From contig JAHFEM010000029.1 in the NCBI GenBank assembly GCA_023248505.1, positions 1-6,837 of the forward strand: a DNA stretch of 6,837 nt, read 5' to 3'. This DNA is from Nitrospirota bacterium (GTDB lineage: Bacteria > Nitrospirota > Nitrospiria > SBBL01 > Manganitrophaceae). The translations under genes and the position numbers were made by a program. Within the stretch, counting starts at the first letter, position 1; the number at the start of each line of letters is the position of its first letter. Below the pieces are notes generated by a model that searched no databases, was not told where the DNA came from, and saw nothing but the letters and a program-made list of their open reading frames with translations. Shown in pieces: positions 1 through 5,436 of this stretch.

Positions 1-790
1 CCTTCGCCGTTTCCGGTTTGCCGTTGGAGATGTCGATCACCAGCCGATCGGGGTCGCTGAGCGGGATCACTTTGTATGAGCCGAGATGCTTGAAGGTCAG
101 CACGACCTCGACCGTATTGCGCTCTTTCTGCTTCGCCTCGATTTGTTTCAGGGGCGCGTCGCGGATGACGATCGTCCGGTTCTTTTTGAAGAGATCCCCC
201 AGCGCGGTATCGTTCAGGAGAACGCTCAACGACGCGGATGAAGACTTCTCAATCTGGAAAGAGGCCGGCCGGTTCAGATCGATCACAACCCGGGTATAGT
301 CCGGATAGGCCCAATGCCGGATATTGGAAAGGACGGTCGTCTCCGGCGTTGCGTCGGGCGTCGGCCCGAGGAGTGTTTCGATTCGAACGATTTGTCGTTG
401 AGCCTCTTTTCCAAGAGGTGATTGAGAGGACTTTTGAGCGATTCTTTGGTAGTGCTCCTTCGCGATGTGAAGGTCGTTCGCTTGGTTGGAGTAAAGATAA
501 AGCTCTTGATAGAGTCGGGCGACTTCAATGACGGCCCGCTCATCCTGTCGCTTGTAGGCGCGGGTGTCTTTGAATTTTTGAATGCACTTCTCCCAATTCT
601 CCCGAATTTTTTTTTGCTCGGGGCTGGCCTTCAGGCCATCCCGGCAACCATCGGCCGGTTTTAAATCCGCCGCTGCGACGGCAGGAGAAGACAGCGGCAT
701 CGCCGCAACCGCCATGGAGAGAGTGAGTAGGAGAGAAAGGAGTCGGATCAATAGAAAAAGTTTCCGTGTGGGATGGTGGAATCGTCTCAT
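1..790 (-). CDS. AMIN-domain exported protein, probable N-acetylmuramoyl-L-alanine amidase (N-terminal part, cut by window edge)
   Basis: Reading the - strand from the ATG at 790 gives 263 codons without a stop, running off the left edge. Residues 1-40 form a signal peptide: basic start (MRRFHHPTRK), a leucine-rich core at about 11-30 and an alanine-rich SPAVAA cleavage region. Residues 55-140 are charged and helical (for example VARLYQELYLY at 90-100), resembling a TPR-like or coiled spacer. Residues 153-256 match an AMIN domain, with NIRHWAYPDYTRVVIDL at 156-171 or so and DRLVIDIS near the end. AMIN domains target periplasmic cell-wall hydrolases to peptidoglycan or the division site. A spacer plus AMIN order is typical of AmiC-like zinc amidases that split daughter cells. 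The Amidase_3 catalytic domain would lie outside the window, so the enzyme name is inferred; a secretin-type AMIN protein is the alternative. The start is supported by the signal peptide, although the nearest GGAGG is about 22 nt upstream, which is too far for normal use. Confidence 0.8.
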   Translation of the reverse strand, partial: MRRFHHPTRKLFLLIRLLSLLLTLSMAVAAMPLSSPAVAAADLKPADGCRDGLKASPEQKKIRENWEKCIQKFKDTRAYKRQDERAVIEVARLYQELYLYSNQANDLHIAKEHYQRIAQKSSQSPLGKEAQRQIVRIETLLGPTPDATPETTVLSNIRHWAYPDYTRVVIDLNRPASFQIEKSSSASLSVLLNDTALGDLFKKNRTIVIRDAPLKQIEAKQKERNTVEVVLTFKHLGSYKVIPLSDPDRLVIDISNGKPETAK

Positions 791-919
791 AACGCCGTTG
801 ATCGTCCGGTTCCCTCCGATCCCAGCATGGCGCGCATGAACGATGTCGGAGGGGGATCGGGTCGTCCCGGACGGGTTGTTTTGCAAACCGTATTGGGAAT
901 GCGTGATCTGTTTCCCGAC

Positions 920-948
920 AAGGTAAACCGAAAGAGAAATCTTGTCAA
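920..948 (-). promoter_or_regulatory. Candidate sigma70-type promoter for the AMIN-domain gene
   Basis: On the - strand a perfect TTGACA (948-943) is followed after 17 bp by TACCTT (925-920). The -10 keeps the three most conserved positions of TATAAT (T1, A2, T6). Transcription would begin near 913 and leave a leader of roughly 120 nt before the ATG at 790. The + strand promoter on the other side of the AT-rich spacer has the same two hexamers. This is a motif match only, with no experimental support. Confidence 0.5.
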
Positions 949-986
949 ATTTGCCCTCTCATATTATCATAATTTGAAGCTTTTTC

Positions 987-1016
987 TTGACATTTTTCAC
1001 CCTGCTATGTTACCTT
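987..1016 (+). promoter_or_regulatory. Candidate sigma70-type promoter for the aminotransferase-serA unit
   Basis: TTGACA at 987-992 and TACCTT at 1011-1016 are separated by 18 bp. An alternative extended -10, TGCTATGTT at 1003-1011, overlaps the spacer but would sit only 13 bp from the TTGACA. An AT-rich stretch (961-975) lies upstream between the two divergent promoters. Transcription would start near 1023, giving a leader of about 58 nt that ends in a good ribosome binding site. Confidence 0.5.
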
Positions 1017-1065
1017 CAAAAAATTCTAATTTTACGGTCTATTCGAAAACCTGAGTATCCATTCT

Positions 1066-1072
1066 AAAGGAG
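1066..1072 (+). promoter_or_regulatory. Ribosome binding site of the aminotransferase gene
   Basis: AAAGGAG lies 8 nt before the ATG at 1081. This spacing fixes the start codon. Confidence 0.85.
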
Positions 1073-1080
1073 TAGAAACG

Positions 1081-2220
1081 ATGAAGAAGTACCTCTTGGC
1101 GCCGGGTCCGACTCAGGTCTCCCCTGAAGTTCTCTTGGCCATGGCCCAGCCGATTTTGCATCATCGCGCGCCCGAATTTGCGAAGCTCTTGGAGCGGGTC
1201 AAGCAGGATCTCAAGTGGCTCTTCCAGACGCAGAACGACGTCCTGATCATCGCCTCCACGGGGACGGGCGGCATGGAAGGGTCGGTGACCAATTTTCTCT
1301 CTCCCGGGGACAAAGCGCTCGTCATCAACGGCGGTAAATTCGGAGAGCGTTGGATGAAAATCTGCCAGGCGTACGGCGTCAAGGCGGAGGAGATCAAGGT
1401 CGAGTGGGGATATGCGGGCAAGCCGGAAGCGGTTAAGGCGGCTCTCCAGAAGGACCCGACGATCAAGGCGGTCTTCACCCAAGCCTCGGAGACATCGACC
1501 GGGGTTGCCCATCCGATCCGAGAGATCGGGGAGGTTGTGAAGGGGTTCGAGGGGACGTTGATGGTGGTCGACGCGGTTTCGGCGATGGGATGTTTCGACA
1601 TCCGGACCGACGAGTGGGGGCTCGATGTGGTGGTGACCGGCTCTCAAAAGGCGTTGGCCCTCCCGCCGGGATTGGCGTTTGTGTCGGTTTCCGAGAAGGC
1701 GTGGCGCCAGTCGGAAAAGGCGAAGAACGCAAAGTTCTACTTCAACTTTAAAAAGGAGCGGGAGGCGCTGGCGAAGAACCAGACCGCCTACACCGCCGCG
1801 GTCTCGCTCATCGTCGGTTTGGACCAATCTTTGAGAGCGCTCAAGGAAGAAGGTCTTCAGAATGTCTTCGCCCGCCACCAGTTGTTGGCGCGCGCGATCC
1901 GGGAAGCGATGAAGGGGCTGGGACTTTCTCTCTTCCCCAAAGAGTCTCCGAGCGACTCGGTGACGGCCATCTCCGCGCCGGCAGGCTACGACGGTCAGGC
2001 GATTTACAAAGACCTTCGTGTCAAATATGGGATTACGGCGGCAGGGGGACAAGACGATCTGAAGGGGAAAGTTTTCCGGATCGCCAACATGGGATACATG
2101 GATACGTTTGACATCATCATTGCCGTCTCCGCGATCGAAATGGTCTTGAAGGGAATGGGGCATCCCCTCAAACTCGGAACCGGCGTCGGGATTGCGCAAG
2201 AGATTCTCTTGAAGAAATAA
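1081..2220 (+). CDS. Class V PLP aminotransferase, alanine/serine-glyoxylate (serine-pyruvate) family
   Basis: This 379-residue protein has the usual length and motifs of the small class V aminotransferases. The N-terminal LLAPGPTQVSPEVL (5-18) and HHRAPEF (27-33) are the family signature. STGTGGME (59-66) is the cofactor-phosphate loop, D164 in VVDAVSAMG should contact the PLP ring nitrogen, and K190 in TGSQKAL is the Schiff-base lysine. R333 in FRIANMG fits the substrate-carboxylate arginine. Family members transfer amino groups between alanine or serine and glyoxylate or pyruvate in the cytoplasm. In some prokaryotes without a classical SerC, a related enzyme acts as phosphoserine aminotransferase. 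Its position just upstream of serA, same strand, 99 bp apart, favours a role in serine or serine/glycine metabolism, but the sequence does not settle the preferred substrate. It is probably the first gene of a two-gene transcript with serA. The family is near certain and the substrate is not. Confidence 0.9.
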   Translation: MKKYLLAPGPTQVSPEVLLAMAQPILHHRAPEFAKLLERVKQDLKWLFQTQNDVLIIASTGTGGMEGSVTNFLSPGDKALVINGGKFGERWMKICQAYGVKAEEIKVEWGYAGKPEAVKAALQKDPTIKAVFTQASETSTGVAHPIREIGEVVKGFEGTLMVVDAVSAMGCFDIRTDEWGLDVVVTGSQKALALPPGLAFVSVSEKAWRQSEKAKNAKFYFNFKKEREALAKNQTAYTAAVSLIVGLDQSLRALKEEGLQNVFARHQLLARAIREAMKGLGLSLFPKESPSDSVTAISAPAGYDGQAIYKDLRVKYGITAAGGQDDLKGKVFRIANMGYMDTFDIIIAVSAIEMVLKGMGHPLKLGTGVGIAQEILLKK

Positions 2221-2222
2221 TT

Positions 2223-2306
2223 AAAGCTATCAGCGATCAGCTGTCAGCACTCAGCTAAAGCCTTTCGTAATTCTTTTTTTGCTGAGTGCTGACGGCTGAA
2301 AGCTTT
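2223..2306. repeat. Inverted heptad repeat forming a long potential hairpin between the aminotransferase gene and serA
   Basis: The left side (2228-2255) is four back-to-back 7-bp units of the form NNTCAGC. The right side (2281-2301) is three units of the form GCTGANN, the reverse complement. The arms 2237-2255 and 2281-2299 pair over 19 bp with one T/G mismatch that becomes a G-U wobble in RNA. AAAGCT (2223-2228) and AGCTTT (2301-2306) can pair further out. The 25-nt loop carries a run of seven T (2274-2280), and five T (2304-2308) follow the right arm. It could act as a leaky intergenic terminator or a transcript-processing or stability element, or be a copy of a dispersed intergenic repeat. 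The hairpin ends a few bases before the serA ribosome binding site (GGAGG, 2309-2313), so it could also affect serA translation. Confidence 0.85.
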
Positions 2307-2308
2307 TT

Positions 2309-2313
2309 GGAGG
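2309..2313 (+). promoter_or_regulatory. Ribosome binding site of serA
   Basis: GGAGG ends 6 nt before the ATG at 2320. It follows directly on the heptad inverted repeat, which could influence its access. Confidence 0.85.
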
Positions 2314-2319
2314 TTTTTC

Positions 2320-3900
2320 ATGAGAGTATTGATCAGTGATTCCCTTTCAGAACGGGGAATCGAGATTCTAAAGAAGGCCGGTTTGACGACCGATGTAAAG
2401 ACCAAGCTGACCCCGGCCCAATTGATTGAAGAGATCGCTCAGTATGACGGCCTCATTATTCGGAGCGGAACGAAGGTCACAAAAGAGGTCATCGCCGCCG
2501 CGAAGAATCTCAAGGTGATCGGCCGGGCGGGATCGGGACTGGACAACGTCGATCTGCCGGCCGCGACCAAGCGGGGCATCGTCGTGATGAACACCCCCGG
2601 CGGGAACACCGTCACCACGGCCGAGCATGCCTTCTCTCTCTTGATGTCGATGGCGCGGCAGGTCCCCCAAGCGAATGCGTCGGTCAAGTCGGGAAAGTGG
2701 GAAAAGAACAAATTCATGGGGATCGAGCTCTTTAACAAAACGATCGGGATCATCGGCATCGGCCAGATCGGCAGCTACGTCGCCAAGCTTGCGCAGGGGG
2801 CGAACATGACCGTGCTGGCCTACGATGCCTTTCTCTCGCCGGAGAACGCCCGGAAGTTGGGGGTGGAGGTGGTCGATCTGGAGACCCTCTTCTCCAGAGC
2901 CGATATCATTACCATCCATGCGCCGTTGACGACCGAAACAAAGTACATGATCAACGCCGCGGCGATTCAGAAGATGAAGCAGGGTGTTCGGATCATCAAC
3001 TGCGCCCGCGGCGGAATTGTGAATGAGACCGATTTATATGAAGCCCTTAAGAGTGGAAGGGTCTCGGCGGCGGCGTTCGATGTTTTCGAGAAGGAGCCGG
3101 TCGATCCGGCCAATCCTCTTCTGACCCTCGATAATTTTATCTGCACCCCGCATCTGGGAGCAGCCACGAACGAAGCGCAAGAAAATGTCGCCTGGGCGAT
3201 TGCGGAGCAGGTCGTCGATTTCCTCGTCCGGGGGGTCGTCCGGTATGCCGTGAATCTTCCGTCGATTTCGGCCGATCTTCTCCCCAAGGTTCAGCCTTAC
3301 GTCGATCTGGCGGAGAGGATGGGATCCTTTCTCGGTCAAACTGCGGAAGGGGGCATCGAGAAGGTGACGATCGAATACCGCGGCGAAGCGGCCGATCTTC
3401 AAACGAGCCCGATTACGCTCGCTGCGGTCAAGGGATTGCTTGCGCCGATCCTCGAAGAGACGGTGAACTACGTGAATGCTCCCAGCATTGCGAAAGAACG
3501 GGGAATCGAAGTGAACGAGTCAAAGAGCAGCGATGCGGGTAACTTCTCCAGTCTGATCAGCATCAAGGTCAAGGCGGGCGGGCAGACGAAGGTCGTCTCC
3601 GGGACGATCTTCAACAAGAAGGAACCGCGCTTCGTGGAGATCGACGGCATGTCGCTGGAGGTTGTTCCCGAGGGGGATATGCTCTATCTGTTCAACGAGG
3701 ATAAACCGGGGGTGATCGGCGGACTCGGACAGCTTCTCGCAAAGAATCAGATCAATATCTCCCGAATGCAGCTCGGGCGCGAGCGGGCGGGCGCGAAGGC
3801 GATCTCCGTGGTCGGGGTCGACTCGGTCGTCTCGCCGGAAGTTCTCAAGGAGCTTAAATCGCTCCCCCATGTCCTCTCTGTGAAACGGGTCAAACTCTAA
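2320..3900 (+). CDS. serA: D-3-phosphoglycerate dehydrogenase, long form with ACT domain
   Basis: SerA oxidises 3-phosphoglycerate to 3-phosphohydroxypyruvate with NAD+, the committed step of serine synthesis in the cytoplasm. The 526 residues match the long-form family. The split substrate-binding domain covers about 1-100 and 285-315. The Rossmann fold lies between, with GIGQIG at 146-151 and D169 in AYDAF after the second strand, as expected for NAD preference. Catalytic residues are R230 (INCARGG), E259 (EKEP) and H278 (TPHLG). An ASB-type intervening domain covers about 317-450, and a C-terminal ACT domain about 453-526 (NEDKPGVIGGLG, then INISRM). In the ACT domain D461 and N479 align with known serine-contact positions, while the usual Tyr or His two residues before D461 is N459. 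Feedback inhibition by serine is therefore plausible but its strength is unknown. The gene is intact, starts with ATG after a good GGAGG, and probably shares a transcript with the upstream aminotransferase. Confidence 0.97.
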   Translation: MRVLISDSLSERGIEILKKAGLTTDVKTKLTPAQLIEEIAQYDGLIIRSGTKVTKEVIAAAKNLKVIGRAGSGLDNVDLPAATKRGIVVMNTPGGNTVTTAEHAFSLLMSMARQVPQANASVKSGKWEKNKFMGIELFNKTIGIIGIGQIGSYVAKLAQGANMTVLAYDAFLSPENARKLGVEVVDLETLFSRADIITIHAPLTTETKYMINAAAIQKMKQGVRIINCARGGIVNETDLYEALKSGRVSAAAFDVFEKEPVDPANPLLTLDNFICTPHLGAATNEAQENVAWAIAEQVVDFLVRGVVRYAVNLPSISADLLPKVQPYVDLAERMGSFLGQTAEGGIEKVTIEYRGEAADLQTSPITLAAVKGLLAPILEETVNYVNAPSIAKERGIEVNESKSSDAGNFSSLISIKVKAGGQTKVVSGTIFNKKEPRFVEIDGMSLEVVPEGDMLYLFNEDKPGVIGGLGQLLAKNQINISRMQLGRERAGAKAISVVGVDSVVSPEVLKELKSLPHVLSVKRVKL

Positions 3901-4088
3901 AGAACACGCTCTCGGTCAGTTTAAAATAAAATCTGTGGTGTTCAATAGAGGGACAATCATTGCGGCCCCGGTTTTCGCGGGAGACCGATCAGGCAGACTG
4001 AGAACGCTCCGCTCCCTCTCCTTCTCTCCTGCATATCCTCGAGCGCTAATTCAAGTTACAGAAAACCCAAGATTGAATTAACACTTCC
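3901..4088. other. serA-hisZ intergenic region
   Basis: This 188-bp gap has no credible small gene and no convincing terminator or promoter. It contains a weak 6-bp inverted repeat just after serA (GAACAC 3902-3907, GTGTTC 3938-3943, 30-nt loop, no T-run). A pure pyrimidine tract of 19 nt lies at 4012-4030, and a perfect 8-bp inverted repeat sits next to the hisZ start. No T-box antiterminator consensus is visible. Whether hisZ is transcribed from its own promoter here or by read-through from serA cannot be decided by eye. Confidence 0.5.
4047..4080. repeat. 8-bp inverted repeat immediately upstream of hisZ
   Basis: TAATTCAA (4047-4054) and TTGAATTA (4073-4080) are perfect reverse complements separated by 18 nt. 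The right arm ends 8 nt before the hisZ ATG, where a Shine-Dalgarno sequence would normally be. It could be an operator or an AT-rich hairpin near the start codon, or it could be chance. Confidence 0.4.
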
Positions 4089-5381
4089 ATGAAATTACCC
4101 GGCAAACCAAGAACGATGATTCCGAAGGGGGTTGCGACCTTCCTCCCCGAAGGAACATCCAGGCGGCGCGAGATCGAGCGAAAGATCCTTTCGCTCTTTT
4201 CCCAGTGGGGGTATCAAGAGGTGATCACCCCCATCTTCGAATACCTGGATGTCTTCTCGCTGGGGGTTGGAGAAGATCTGCTGAACCGCGCCTATAAGTT
4301 CGTCGACCGTGCGACCGGCCGGATGATGGTCCTTCGCCCCGATGTGACGCCGCAGATCGCGCGGATTGCGGCCACCCTCCTCAGCGATCAGCCGTTGCCG
4401 ATCCGGCTCTGTTATTCCGCCAATGTGTTTCGACATGAGGAGGAGCACGCCGGAAGGGAGCGGGAGATTCATCAGATCGGGGGGGAATTGATCGGCCCTT
4501 CCGATGCCGAAGCGGATGCGGAAACGATCTTGCTCGCGGTCGAAATTCTGCAGAAGTTGGGACTGAAATCTTTTAAGATCTCCCTGGGACAGATGGCGTT
4601 CACCCGCGGCATCCTCCAGCCGTTTGAGTCCTCGCCGGTTTCATTCAAAAGGATCCTCGGCGCGGTCGCAAAGAAAGACGCCTCCCACCTGGAGGCCCTT
4701 TTGAAAGAGGAGAAGGTCGGCCAGAAGACACGAAGACAGGTGCTCTCTCTCTTGGACCTCTTCGGGGGAGAAGACGTTTTCGCCGCAGCAAAGCCGCTTG
4801 CGGTTCATCCCGCCTGCAAGGCGGGGCTCCGACGCCTTCGGGAAGTATACGCGATTTTAAAAAATGCGGGGCATCAAGAGGCCCTCTTAATTGATCTGGG
4901 AGAAGTCCGCGGATTCGATTACTATACCGGAACGATTTTTGAAATTTTCTCCGAGGGGGTCGGCTCCGAATTGGGGGGCGGCGGCCGCTATGACCATCTC
5001 CTGGAGAAATTCGGGGCCCCTTCCTCATCGACCGGTTTTGCGCTGCACATTGAGCGAATCCAGTGGGCCTTGGAGCAGACGGCCGGATCGGCTCGCGGTT
5101 ATGCGTCGGCCGATTTTCTGGTGCTCCACACCGACGGGGCGGCGTCCGAAGCGGTGTCGCTTTCTCATCAGCTTCGCGACGCGGGCTACCGGGTGATCCG
5201 TCGCAACGGTTTCCACGGCGCGATCGAATCTTATCTGTCCGACGCCCGCAAGCAGAAAATTGCGAAAATACTCCTTCTGACAGGCGGGCGTGACAAGGCC
5301 ATTCGGTCGGTTGACGTTCGTTCCGGACGCCAGGAAAACAAGCGTCCTTCCGATCTTCTGGAGTCGTTAAGCTCGTCCTGA
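4089..5381 (+). CDS. hisZ: ATP phosphoribosyltransferase regulatory subunit HisZ
   Basis: HisZ is a non-tRNA-charging paralogue of histidyl-tRNA synthetase that binds the short form of HisG to make the allosteric ATP phosphoribosyltransferase, step one of histidine synthesis. Over 430 residues it shows the class II synthetase core. Class II motif 1 lies around 25-60. LRPDVTPQIAR (82-92) is the HisZ form of the site that reads LRPEGT in true HisRS. Motif 2 includes NVFRHEEEH (112-120). RGFDYYTGTIFEIF (274-287), GGGGRYD (296-302) and a motif 3-like STGFALHIERI (314-324) follow. Residues 341-411 resemble a reduced anticodon-binding-like alpha/beta domain, making it longer than minimal HisZ proteins. 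An in-frame stop at 4074-4076 limits the start to ATG 4089 or ATG 4116; neither has a recognisable Shine-Dalgarno. hisG is not in the window. Confidence in HisZ over HisRS rests mainly on LRPDVT and YYTG. Confidence 0.92.
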   Translation: MKLPGKPRTMIPKGVATFLPEGTSRRREIERKILSLFSQWGYQEVITPIFEYLDVFSLGVGEDLLNRAYKFVDRATGRMMVLRPDVTPQIARIAATLLSDQPLPIRLCYSANVFRHEEEHAGREREIHQIGGELIGPSDAEADAETILLAVEILQKLGLKSFKISLGQMAFTRGILQPFESSPVSFKRILGAVAKKDASHLEALLKEEKVGQKTRRQVLSLLDLFGGEDVFAAAKPLAVHPACKAGLRRLREVYAILKNAGHQEALLIDLGEVRGFDYYTGTIFEIFSEGVGSELGGGGRYDHLLEKFGAPSSSTGFALHIERIQWALEQTAGSARGYASADFLVLHTDGAASEAVSLSHQLRDAGYRVIRRNGFHGAIESYLSDARKQKIAKILLLTGGRDKAIRSVDVRSGRQENKRPSDLLESLSSS

Positions 5382-5426
5382 TCGGATCGGTTTTCGCGCT
5401 CAATAATAGACACCTGATACGCGACT

Positions 5427-5431
5427 TAGGA
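5427..5431 (+). promoter_or_regulatory. Ribosome binding site of dnaB
   Basis: TAGGA lies 5 nt before the ATG at 5437. It is a moderate match that supports this start, together with the conserved N-terminal helicase sequence that follows. Confidence 0.6.
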
Positions 5432-5436
5432 ATATC

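Noticed and set aside
18..664. Several + strand open frames of 80-97 codons
   Set aside because: They lie opposite the AMIN-domain gene, whose signal peptide and AMIN motif are clear on the - strand. Their products show no motif.
1039..2199. Long - strand open frame (386 codons) opposite the aminotransferase gene
   Set aside because: The + strand encodes an intact enzyme with all catalytic motifs. The antisense product is rich in Arg, His, Asp and Leu with no recognisable motif, typical of a mirror frame in GC-rich coding DNA.
3902..3943. Possible terminator after serA
   Set aside because: The stem is only 6 bp with a 30-nt loop and no following T-run.
3901..4088. T-box or other amino-acid riboswitch before hisZ
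   Set aside because: No antiterminator or specifier-loop consensus and no terminator hairpin with a T-run are visible.
4089..5381. Histidyl-tRNA synthetase as an alternative identity for hisZ
   Set aside because: The LRPDVT and YYTG forms of the key motifs are those of HisZ; HisRS would be expected to show LRPEGT and a fuller anticodon-binding domain.
3969..5398. An 11-bp direct repeat, CGGTTTTCGCG, on both sides of hisZ (3969-3979 and 5388-5398), each near a 9-bp CCGATCAGG or its complement
   Set aside because: It looks like flanking repeats of an inserted segment, but several shared 11-mers are expected by chance in 6.8 kb. hisZ also matches its neighbours in composition.
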